From Flavobacterium sp. (lineage in GTDB: Bacteria > Bacteroidota > Bacteroidia > Flavobacteriales > Flavobacteriaceae), in assembly GCF_027531905.1 (NCBI RefSeq), contig NZ_JAPZSU010000043.1, positions 1 through 64,000 on the forward strand: a stretch of 64,000 bases of DNA, given 5' to 3'. Numbering within the stretch: the stretch's first letter is position 1; each line of letters begins with the position of its first letter. The notes beneath the pieces are model-generated. The model saw nothing but the letters and a program-made list of their open reading frames with translations, was not told the origin of the DNA and did not search any database. Position numbers and translations under genes: made by a program. This document shows, piece after piece, positions 36,170 to 43,505 of the stretch.

Positions 36170-37063
36170 CTATTTTTTGGTTAATGCTAAGAATTGCTCT
36201 TCCAAACTGTTTTTTCGTTTGACCAAATGGTTTAGCGTAATACCATGTTCGAATAAATACCGATTCAAATCCGATGCTTTCAAATCACTTTTTAGATACA
36301 CCAATACTTTGTTTTCGTCTGCTACAATTTTATCCACTGCTGGATGCGAAACAAGGACTGTTTTGAGGGTACTATTATCATCCGCTTCAAGTTCGAAAAA
36401 GCCTTCGTTAGCCGCCATTCCGTCTACTAAACCAGCATACAAAATTTCTCCTTTTCTCAAAACTACCACATGCGAACATACTTTTTCTACTTCGTCCAAA
36501 AGATGCGAAGCCAATAAAATTGTGGTGCCTAAACTGGCCACTTTCTTAATAATGTCACGAATTTGATGAATTCCTTGTGGGTCTAGACCATTGGTAGGTT
36601 CGTCTAGAATTAGAATTTCGGGATCGTTAAGCAAGGCAGATGCAATCGCTAAACGTTGTTTCATACCTAAAGAGAAGGTACTGAATTTACTATCTTTTCT
36701 CTCAATAAGGCCTACTAGTTCTAGTTTTTCTTCTATTTTATAATAATTGATGTTTTTTATTTTGCATACTAGTTTGAGATTTTCGTAGGCAGACATGTAC
36801 GGATAGAAGTTAGGTCGTTCGATGATTGCGCCAACTTTTTTTAGCGCTTCGTGTGTTTCGAGAGCGCCGTCAAACCACTGGTATGCTCCAGAGGTGGCGT
36901 TTACTACATTGAGTGTAATGCCTAAAGTTGTTGATTTTCCACTTCCGTTAGGGCCTAAAATGCCGTAAACATTCCCTTTTTTGATTTCAAATGAAACGTT
37001 TTTTAACGCTTGAATTCTTCCATAGCGTTTGTTGAGGTTGTTGATGGTTAGAATGGTTTCCAA
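36170..37063 (-). CDS. ABC transporter ATP-binding protein
   Basis: A 297-aa ABC ATPase. Walker A GPNGSGKSTTLG (about residues 38-49), Q-loop after VGAIIERPNFYPYMSAYEN, signature FSLGMKQRLAIASAL, Walker B LILDEPTNGLDPQGI and the H-loop LLASHLLDEVEKV. The C-terminal 80 residues form the accessory domain of ABC-2 type exporters (ASDLNRYLFEHGITLNHLVKR). The permease follows at once, so the pair forms a two-gene unit. The gene diverges from the kinase-like gene at 37159. Confidence 0.95.
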   Translation of the reverse strand: METILTINNLNKRYGRIQALKNVSFEIKKGNVYGILGPNGSGKSTTLGITLNVVNATSGAYQWFDGALETHEALKKVGAIIERPNFYPYMSAYENLKLVCKIKNINYYKIEEKLELVGLIERKDSKFSTFSLGMKQRLAIASALLNDPEILILDEPTNGLDPQGIHQIRDIIKKVASLGTTILLASHLLDEVEKVCSHVVVLRKGEILYAGLVDGMAANEGFFELEADDNSTLKTVLVSHPAVDKIVADENKVLVYLKSDLKASDLNRYLFEHGITLNHLVKRKNSLEEQFLALTKK

Positions 37064-37158
37064 TGGTATTGATTTTTAGTTTCTTGTAGGACGAACCAAT
37101 TTGATATTTGTTACTTATAAAATAGAAAATACTGTAAATTTGTATAAAAGACAGATTT

Positions 37159-38223
37159 ATGAGTGAGCCATTAATGGTTTTTAAAAAACCCACATACCCC
37201 ATCAACAAACCTTTGATGGAATATTTAGAGCGATTTGAACGCATTTCTAAAGTCCCTATTTTTTATGATGATTTGTTGCGTTTTTCGGGTTCTATCAACG
37301 TCTACGATAAAAATAACAACGATACTTTATGGATTCGAGTATATTATAACGAGTTTGAACGCAAAGAAATCGATTTGACTTTGATGAAAATCTATTCTCT
37401 TTTGCATTCTGATGGAAACTTGAATATCATCAAATTCCTCAATGTCGATTCGATTGATTATTGCACTTTTGGTAATTCAAAACCTTTTAGAGTAAAAGTA
37501 CGAAACATTCTCAACGATAATTACACCCATTTTTATATCAAAAAAGCAGATGCTTCAAGAGTGTATGGTTTGGAATTTGAACATATTTTATCGCCAGACA
37601 AAATCAATTTTTTGGTGTATAACGATACTTTGGTCGAAGAACATATTATGGGAATTCCAGGAGATGTGTTTATGAAAACAATTCTAAAAGATTGCACCGA
37701 AACCGCCAAAGCTCAAATTGCTAAAGAGTTTGTAAAGTTTAATGAAAGATGTATGATTCGGCTTTTGGGTGACATGCGTGCATATAATTATGTGATTGTA
37801 CCAACGCATGATTTTGATCAAGTGGTCTATAAAATTCGCGCTATAGATTTTGATCAGCAGTGTTACGAAGGAAATTTTAAAGTGTATCGTCCTCAGTTTT
37901 TTAAAGAAAATTATCCAATGGTTATGTTGGTAAAAGAAAAATTGCAAGAAAGTTCGATTGAGCAATATAAAAATGAAGAACGTTCGGCTATGGCCAAAAG
38001 AGTACATTCTTCGGAAAACAGAATAAAGCGATTAGTTCAAATTATGTCTGCGGATACCTTAGCGCCAGTCGAACATTTGAATACACTTAAATTGGAACTG
38101 TATAACTATACTCACGATTTGAACTTCAAAAATGCAAAATCAATGGGGGGGATAATGACGGCGGTCTTTGATTTTATAACGCGCAATTTTAAAAACATGA
38201 ATAGCATGCGTGCTGGTTTTTAA
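37159..38223 (+). CDS. Unknown protein with kinase-like active-site motifs
   Basis: A 354-aa cytosolic protein that I do not recognise. The C-terminal half has a pattern reminiscent of aminoglycoside-phosphotransferase or HipA-like kinases: EEHIMGIPGD (about 156-165), then RLLGDMRAYNYVIV (about 200-213), like a catalytic loop with D and N, and KIRAIDFDQQC, like the metal-binding DFD. The usual HGD is LGD here, and no clear glycine-rich loop can be seen, so catalysis is uncertain. The remainder is charged and helical. It is divergent from the ABC genes and 36 nt upstream of the MFS gene, so those two may be co-transcribed. Confidence 0.8.
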   Translation: MSEPLMVFKKPTYPINKPLMEYLERFERISKVPIFYDDLLRFSGSINVYDKNNNDTLWIRVYYNEFERKEIDLTLMKIYSLLHSDGNLNIIKFLNVDSIDYCTFGNSKPFRVKVRNILNDNYTHFYIKKADASRVYGLEFEHILSPDKINFLVYNDTLVEEHIMGIPGDVFMKTILKDCTETAKAQIAKEFVKFNERCMIRLLGDMRAYNYVIVPTHDFDQVVYKIRAIDFDQQCYEGNFKVYRPQFFKENYPMVMLVKEKLQESSIEQYKNEERSAMAKRVHSSENRIKRLVQIMSADTLAPVEHLNTLKLELYNYTHDLNFKNAKSMGGIMTAVFDFITRNFKNMNSMRAGF

Positions 38224-38259
38224 ATCCTATTTTTATTTTCTTAATTCTATTTCTTTTAT

Positions 38260-39474
38260 ATGAAGACATCACCCAATAATGCCTTACTATTTATTTTTAT
38301 TACCGTTTTAGTCGATGTTATTGGTTTAGGGATAATTATTCCTATTGTCCCAAAATTGATTGAAAATCTTACGGGACTCGGAATCAATGAAGCCTCAAAA
38401 TATGGTGGCTGGCTGTTGTTTTCTTTTGCTATGATGCAATTTATTTTTTCACCGATTTTAGGAGGACTAAGCGATCGTTTTGGGCGCCGGCCTATATTGC
38501 TGTTGTCTCTTTTTGGGCTAGGGTTGGACTATGTTTTTCATGCCTTTGCACCTTCTATTGCCTGGCTTTTTGTTGGGAGAATTATTGCTGGAATTATGGG
38601 AGCGAGTTTTAGTACGGCTACTGCTTATATTGCCGATATCAGTTCACCAGAAAAAAGAGCACAGAATTTTGGTTTAATCGGAGCAGCTTTTGGTTTGGGT
38701 TTTATCATTGGACCAGTAATTGGAGGTATAAGTAGCAAATGGGGGACGAATGTACCTTTTTTGATTGCAGCCGGACTTACATTATTGAATGTGATGTATG
38801 GATTTTTTGTTTTGCCGGAATCCTTATCCAAAGACCATCGTAGAGCTTTTGATTGGAAGCGTGCTAATCCAATTAGTTCTTTGCAGAATTTGAAAAAGTA
38901 TCCTGTAGTTTCAGGATTGGTAATTTCATTGGTACTCACTTTTATTGCCTCACATGCAGTACAATCCAATTGGTCTTTTTACACTATTTATAAATTCAAT
39001 TGGACACCAGAAATCGTTGGATATTCACTCGCTGTAGTAGGAGTCTTAGTTGCTTTTGTTCAAGGATTTTTGATTCGGAAGATTATTCCTCGTTTGGGCG
39101 AGGTCAAATCCATTTACTTAGGGATGTCTTTTTCAGCCCTTGGATTATTACTTTTTGGATTGGCCTCAGAAAGTTGGATGATGTTTGCCTTCTTGATTCC
39201 GTATTGTTTGGGCGGAATAGCTGGACCAAGTATACAAGGGGTTATTTCGAGTCAAGTGCCCGCTAATGAGCAAGGAGAATTACAAGGTGCCCTTACCAGT
39301 TTAATGAGTTTGTGTGGCGTTTTTGGCCCTTTGTTAATGACCAATTTATTTGCCTTCGCTACCGCAAAAGACAGTTTATTTCATGCGCCAGGCGCTCCTT
39401 TTTTCTTGGCTTCATGCCTGACTTTGATTAGTTTTTATCTCTCGTATCGTACATTGTCTAGGAAAAAAGGTTAG
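38260..39474 (+). CDS. MFS transporter, TetA-like (DHA1/TCR family)
   Basis: A 404-aa transporter with 12 hydrophobic segments. The first loop carries IFSPILGGLSDRFGRRPILL, the G-x3-D-RfGRR motif of drug:H+ antiporters, and motif C-like SEVIGGISS-type residues are in GFIIGPVIGGISSKWG after TM5. The N-terminal segment TVLVDVIGLGIIIPIVPKLI is typical of the TCR/Tet subgroup. The likely job is efflux of a drug or metabolite; tetracycline cannot be asserted. It ends before the bidirectional terminator at 39553 and may share a transcript with the preceding kinase-like gene. Confidence 0.92.
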   Translation: MKTSPNNALLFIFITVLVDVIGLGIIIPIVPKLIENLTGLGINEASKYGGWLLFSFAMMQFIFSPILGGLSDRFGRRPILLLSLFGLGLDYVFHAFAPSIAWLFVGRIIAGIMGASFSTATAYIADISSPEKRAQNFGLIGAAFGLGFIIGPVIGGISSKWGTNVPFLIAAGLTLLNVMYGFFVLPESLSKDHRRAFDWKRANPISSLQNLKKYPVVSGLVISLVLTFIASHAVQSNWSFYTIYKFNWTPEIVGYSLAVVGVLVAFVQGFLIRKIIPRLGEVKSIYLGMSFSALGLLLFGLASESWMMFAFLIPYCLGGIAGPSIQGVISSQVPANEQGELQGALTSLMSLCGVFGPLLMTNLFAFATAKDSLFHAPGAPFFLASCLTLISFYLSYRTLSRKKG

Positions 39475-39552
39475 AAAAAGTACCGTAAATTTGAAGATTG
39501 TTTGGCATTCTTGGTAGATGGAATTCTCGAATTTTCGACTTTTTTCTAGCAA

Positions 39553-39594
39553 TAAAAAAGCCGACTTGTACCACACAAGCCGACTTTTTTAAAC
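39553..39594. terminator. Bidirectional terminator
   Basis: AAAAAAGCCGACTTGT and ACAAGCCGACTTTTTT flank a short loop between the convergent MFS and acyl-CoA dehydrogenase genes. Confidence 0.88.
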
Positions 39595-39615
39595 AAATAA
39601 AAACTAAAAAAAATC

Positions 39616-41406
39616 TTAGAAACAGTAAGCGTTTTCAGCTACTAGTTGCGTTGAAATAATTTCTCTTAAACCTACCACGTTTGGCATGTTAGTATATTTA
39701 GTATAACGACGAAGTCCCATTAACATCATGCGTTGCTCATCGCCTTCGGCAAAAGATACGATTCCTTCTTTTCCTTTTTGAGTAATAATATCTACTGCTT
39801 TATACAAGTATAATTGCGCCATAGCAATTTGTCCTTTTACAGCAGCTTCACCTTTAGCTTTAGCTAATTTTTCGGTTCTTAGAATAGTACTTTCTGCCAT
39901 GTAGATTTCGATTAAGATATCAGAGGCTGCCATCAATAATTGTTGGTGAGCGTCTAAGTCTGGACCGTATTTTTGAACTGCTCCACCAGCAACCATCAAG
40001 AACGCTTTCTTCAATTTGCCAATCATTTCTTTTTCTTCAGCAAATAATTCTGAATAATCAGGTGTTTCGAAAGACGGAATTCCCATTAATTCTGCTTGCA
40101 CTTCAGAAGCTGGTCCTAACAAATCTACGTGTCCTTTCATGGCTTTTTTAACCAACATACCTACTGATAACATACGGTTGATTTCGTTAGTACCTTCATA
40201 GATACGAGCGATACGAGCATCTCTCCAAGCACTTTCCATAGGCGTATCTTCAGAGAATCCCATTCCACCAAAAATCTGAATTCCTTCATCAGAACAGTTT
40301 TGAACGTCTTCAGAAACCGCCACTTTCAAGATAGAACACTCGATAGCATATTCTTCAACTCCTTTTAATTCTGCTTCTTGATGCGTAGAACCCGCAGCTT
40401 CGCGTTCTGCGATTCTGTCTTCGATGTCTTTAGCAGCACGGTATGATGCACTTTCACCGGCATAGCATGAAGTAGCCATTTCAGCTAATTTAGAACGGAT
40501 AGCTCCAAATTGAGAAATAGGAGTGTTGAATTGAATTCTTTCATTAGAATAGTTAACAGCTCCCGAGATTACTCTTCTTTGAGCATCCAAACAAGCTGCT
40601 GCCAATTTGATACGTCCTACGTTCAAGGCGTTCATTGCAATTTTGAATCCGTTTCCTCTTTCAGACAACATGTTTTCTACAGGAACTTTGGTTTCGTTAA
40701 AGAATACCTGACGAGTAGAAGAAGCACGAATTCCTAATTTATGCTCTTCTTCATTCATAGAAATTCCGTTAGCTGGATCGTTTTCTACGATGAAACCTGT
40801 AATGTTTTTGTCATCGCCAATTCTAGCGAAAACAATGAAAAGCGAACAAAATCCTGCGTTTGAAATCCACATTTTTTGTCCTGTGATAGAATAATATTTT
40901 CCGTCTTCAGATAAAACTGCTTTTGTTTTTCCTGAGTTTGCATCTGATCCAGCTCCTGGCTCAGTCAAACAATACGCACCAAACCACTCACCTGAAGCCA
41001 ATTTTGGAACGTATTTTAATTTTTGTTCTTCTGTTCCGTACAATGTAATTGGCATAGTTCCAATTCCTGTGTGTGCTCCAAAAGCTGTAGAGAATGATCC
41101 CGTAGCTCCAGAGATATAGTCACATACCAAGACCGTATTTACAAATCCCATTCCCATTCCGCCATAAGCTTCGGGAACCGCAACACTTAAGAATCCTAGA
41201 TCACCAGCTTTACGCATCGTTTCTTCGGTGTAAGCGTAATCTTTTTTTTCAAAACGATCTTTGTGCGCCCATAATTCTTTGTCAACGAACTCTTTTACAG
41301 AGTCACGCATCATTAACTGCTCTTCATTAAAATCTTCTGGTGTGAAAATATCTTCACATTTTGTTTCTTTTACGATGAATTGACCACCTCTTGTTTTATT
41401 GCTCAT
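39616..41406 (-). CDS. fadE: Acyl-CoA dehydrogenase (FadE-like, long form)
   Basis: A 596-aa flavoenzyme that oxidises acyl-CoA to trans-2-enoyl-CoA in beta-oxidation. Signatures: GAYCLTEPGAGSDANSGKTK and KMWISNAGFCSLFIVFARIG in the middle beta domain, and IQIFGGMGFSEDTPMESAWR plus DARIARIYEGTNEINRM near residue 415. The length (~600) fits the Bacillus FadE type rather than the ~380-aa short-chain type, with an extra C-terminal helical domain. It is the last gene of a marR-fadN-fadA-fadE series, separated from fadA by a four-helix-bundle ORF, and ends at a bidirectional terminator. Confidence 0.94.
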   Translation of the reverse strand: MSNKTRGGQFIVKETKCEDIFTPEDFNEEQLMMRDSVKEFVDKELWAHKDRFEKKDYAYTEETMRKAGDLGFLSVAVPEAYGGMGMGFVNTVLVCDYISGATGSFSTAFGAHTGIGTMPITLYGTEEQKLKYVPKLASGEWFGAYCLTEPGAGSDANSGKTKAVLSEDGKYYSITGQKMWISNAGFCSLFIVFARIGDDKNITGFIVENDPANGISMNEEEHKLGIRASSTRQVFFNETKVPVENMLSERGNGFKIAMNALNVGRIKLAAACLDAQRRVISGAVNYSNERIQFNTPISQFGAIRSKLAEMATSCYAGESASYRAAKDIEDRIAEREAAGSTHQEAELKGVEEYAIECSILKVAVSEDVQNCSDEGIQIFGGMGFSEDTPMESAWRDARIARIYEGTNEINRMLSVGMLVKKAMKGHVDLLGPASEVQAELMGIPSFETPDYSELFAEEKEMIGKLKKAFLMVAGGAVQKYGPDLDAHQQLLMAASDILIEIYMAESTILRTEKLAKAKGEAAVKGQIAMAQLYLYKAVDIITQKGKEGIVSFAEGDEQRMMLMGLRRYTKYTNMPNVVGLREIISTQLVAENAYCF

Positions 41407-41440
41407 AGTTTTTTATTTTTTTAGATGAAAGATGAAAGAA

Positions 41441-41806
41441 TCAAGAAGGAAAATTGTTGTCTAATTTACTTATGAAACCTGTTGTCATCTTTTGAAATTC
41501 AATTATTTTATTTTCTATTTCTTCAGTTTTTTCTTTTGATAAATAGCCATTTTGAAAAGCTATCAGTAATTGTGTCTGTAATTCAAATGAAGAACCTAAA
41601 CTAATATTCAAATAATGTTGAAAATGTTTATTTCCTCTATTTGAACCTTCTGCAATATTTGAAGGCATTGAGACTGAACATCGATTCATTTGACTGGATA
41701 AACTATAAGTTTCTGATTTTGGAAAAGTAAAAGTCAGCTTGTAAATGTCATTTGTAATGTCCATAGCTAAAATCCAAATTTTCAAATTCTTAAAGTTATG
41801 CCTCAT
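41441..41806 (-). CDS. Four-helix-bundle protein (23S rRNA IVP-like) within the fad cluster
   Basis: A 121-aa protein of the S23/IVP family (the family named for intervening-sequence proteins in 23S rRNA genes, structurally related to Avd of retroelements). Signature: NFKNLKIWILAMDITNDIYK, then SSQMNRCSVSMPSNIAEGSN with NIAEG, and SFELQTQLLIA. The Met at 41806 gives the family start; the longer frame from 41914 would run into fadA. It lies between fadA (stop at 41866) and fadE (start at 41406), same strand. Its cellular role is not established. It is not an obvious recent copy of the second one at 43098. Confidence 0.88.
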   Translation of the reverse strand: MRHNFKNLKIWILAMDITNDIYKLTFTFPKSETYSLSSQMNRCSVSMPSNIAEGSNRGNKHFQHYLNISLGSSFELQTQLLIAFQNGYLSKEKTEEIENKIIEFQKMTTGFISKLDNNFPS

Positions 41807-41817
41807 AAATTCTAGTT

Positions 41818-41867
41818 GCTTTGCTCTTGTACGTTGCTTCTTTATTCTTGCTTCTTTGCTCTTCTTT
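41818..41867. repeat. CTTC/TTGC-rich short repeat overlapping the fadA stop
   Basis: Units of the type TTGCTTCTTT are loosely repeated and cover the end of fadA and the 5' side of the four-helix-bundle ORF. A weak inverted partner (AAGAATCAAGAA) is at 41437-41448 beside the ORF's stop codon. Confidence 0.45.
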
Positions 41868-43047
41868 ATAAAACTTCGTATATCCCTGCACTTCCTTGTC
41901 CTGTACCTACGCACATAGAAACAATTCCGTATTTGTTGCCTCTGCGTTTCATTTCGTCGAATAATTGAACCGAAAGTTTAGCACCTGTACAACCTAGAGG
42001 GTGACCTAAAGCAATAGCTCCACCGTTTACGTTGATGATGTCAGGATTTAAGTTCAATTCTCTAGTTACTGCTAAAGCTTGAGAAGCAAAAGCCTCATTT
42101 AGCTCAATCAAATCGATGTCATTTAGTGTCAATCCTGCTTGTTTTAAGGCTTTTGGAATCGCTTTTACCGGACCAATTCCCATAATTCTTGGTTCTACAC
42201 CAGCAGAAGCAAAGTTTACCAAACGAGCAATCGGCTGAATGTTTAATTCTTTTACCATTTCTTCGCTCATCACCAAAACGAAAGCAGCACCATCACTCAT
42301 TTGAGAAGAGTTACCAGCAGTTACACTTCCATCGGCAGCAAAAACAGGACGCAAACCTGCCAAGGCTTCCAATGAAGTACCAGCTCTAGGTCCTTCATCT
42401 TTAGTGACTACATACGATTTGGTTTCTTTTTTACCATTTTCATTGATAAAAGTTTGCTCAACTGTAATAGGTACAATTTGGTTGTCAAATTTTCCTTCTG
42501 CTTGAGCTTTTAAGGCTTTATTGTGCGATTGAAAAGCAAACTCATCTTGGTCTGCGCGAGAAATGTTGAATTGTTTTGCTACCGCTTCAGAAGTCAATCC
42601 CATTCCCCAGTAGTAATCTTCGTGACCAGCTGCAGCCACTTTGTAATCTGGAGTTGGTTTGTAACCTCCCATTGGAATATAACTCATACTTTCAGCTCCA
42701 CCTGCAATGATGCAATGCGCCATTCCAGATTGAATTTTGGCTGTTGCCATCCCGATAGTTTCTAATCCAGAGGCACAGTATCTGTTTACGGTTACACCTG
42801 GTACATCATTCACTTTTAATCCCATCAAAGAGATCAAACGTCCGACATTCAGACCTTGCTCAGCTTCTGGCATGGCATTTCCTACCATGACATCGTCAAT
42901 GCGAGTTTTGTCAAAATCAGGCAACTCATTCATCATGTACTGAATGGTTTCTGCTGCTAATTCATCAGGGCGTTTGAATCTAAAAACTCCCTTTGGTGCT
43001 TTTCCTACGGCTGTACGATAAGCTTTTACTATATATGCTGTTTTCAT
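41866..43047 (-). CDS. fadA: Acetyl-CoA C-acyltransferase (3-ketoacyl-CoA thiolase)
   Basis: A 393-aa thiolase. The nucleophile Cys91 lies in VTVNRYCASGLETIGMA. The C-terminal active-site segments are VNGGAIALGHPLGCTGAK and GIVSMCVGTGQGSAGIYEVL, with His and the second Cys. AFASQALAVTRELN is the conserved NEAFA-type region. It cleaves 3-ketoacyl-CoA to acetyl-CoA and a shortened acyl-CoA, the last step of the cycle whose first enzymes are encoded by fadE and fadN beside it. A second four-helix-bundle ORF separates it from fadN. The gap sequence on its 5' side contains the inverted repeat arm 43070-43085. Confidence 0.96.
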   Translation of the reverse strand: MKTAYIVKAYRTAVGKAPKGVFRFKRPDELAAETIQYMMNELPDFDKTRIDDVMVGNAMPEAEQGLNVGRLISLMGLKVNDVPGVTVNRYCASGLETIGMATAKIQSGMAHCIIAGGAESMSYIPMGGYKPTPDYKVAAAGHEDYYWGMGLTSEAVAKQFNISRADQDEFAFQSHNKALKAQAEGKFDNQIVPITVEQTFINENGKKETKSYVVTKDEGPRAGTSLEALAGLRPVFAADGSVTAGNSSQMSDGAAFVLVMSEEMVKELNIQPIARLVNFASAGVEPRIMGIGPVKAIPKALKQAGLTLNDIDLIELNEAFASQALAVTRELNLNPDIINVNGGAIALGHPLGCTGAKLSVQLFDEMKRRGNKYGIVSMCVGTGQGSAGIYEVL

Positions 43048-43069
43048 TGTTATAAAGTATTAAGATTGG

Positions 43070-43493
43070 AGAATTAAGTATTAAGATTTTCCAATCGTTA
43101 TTTGTTATTAGTTTTTAGAGATTTTTGAAGGGCAAAATTCATATTACTCACTTCAACTAAATTATGGATGATTGGAGTAATTTTTACTTCTTCAACTAAT
43201 TCTAAGCGTTTTGAAATCATTAATTGAGTGATTAATTCATAAGTAGAACCATTTGCAATACCAAGAAAATGCGCAAACTCATTATTTGAGTTTCTTCCTG
43301 AGCCCTCAGCAATATTTAAAGGAATAGAAACGGCACATTTTTTAATTTGATGTGTTAAGTTAAATTTCTCATCAGAAGGTAATTCTGAAGTGACTTTGTA
43401 AACATCTACAGCAATATCCATTGCTTTTTGCCAAATCTTTAATTTCTCAAATTGATGCATATTTCTAGGTCTTGATACTTAATACTTAATTCT
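43070..43493. mobile_element. Inverted-repeat-bounded unit carrying a four-helix-bundle ORF (candidate)
   Basis: AGAATTAAGTATTAAG at 43070-43085 is repeated as a perfect reverse complement at 43478-43493. The two 16-bp arms enclose the ORF at 43098-43460 and reach within 13-22 nt of the fadN stop and the fadA start. Extra copies of AAGTATTAAG are present just outside. No target duplication is evident. Mobility is inferred from this layout. Confidence 0.45.
43098..43460 (-). CDS. Four-helix-bundle protein (23S rRNA IVP-like) between fadN and fadA
   Basis: A 120-aa protein with the same family pattern as the ORF at 41441: MHQFEKLKIWQKAMDIAVDV, LTHQIKKCAVSIPLNIAEGS with the NIAEGSGR core, and STYELITQLMISKRLEL. 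Four amphipathic helices are predicted. It is codirectional with the fad genes. The perfect 16-bp inverted repeat around it (43070-43085 and 43478-43493) suggests it arrived as a discrete unit. The role of the family outside rRNA genes is not known. Overall divergence from the other copy means the two probably arrived independently. Confidence 0.9.
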   Translation of the reverse strand: MHQFEKLKIWQKAMDIAVDVYKVTSELPSDEKFNLTHQIKKCAVSIPLNIAEGSGRNSNNEFAHFLGIANGSTYELITQLMISKRLELVEEVKITPIIHNLVEVSNMNFALQKSLKTNNK

Positions 43494-43505
43494 TTGTACT
43501 TCAAT

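Noticed and set aside
41807..41914. N-terminal extension of the four-helix-bundle ORF
   Set aside because: The family start is the Met at 41806; the Arg/Lys-rich extension comes from the repeat tract and the end of fadA read in another frame.
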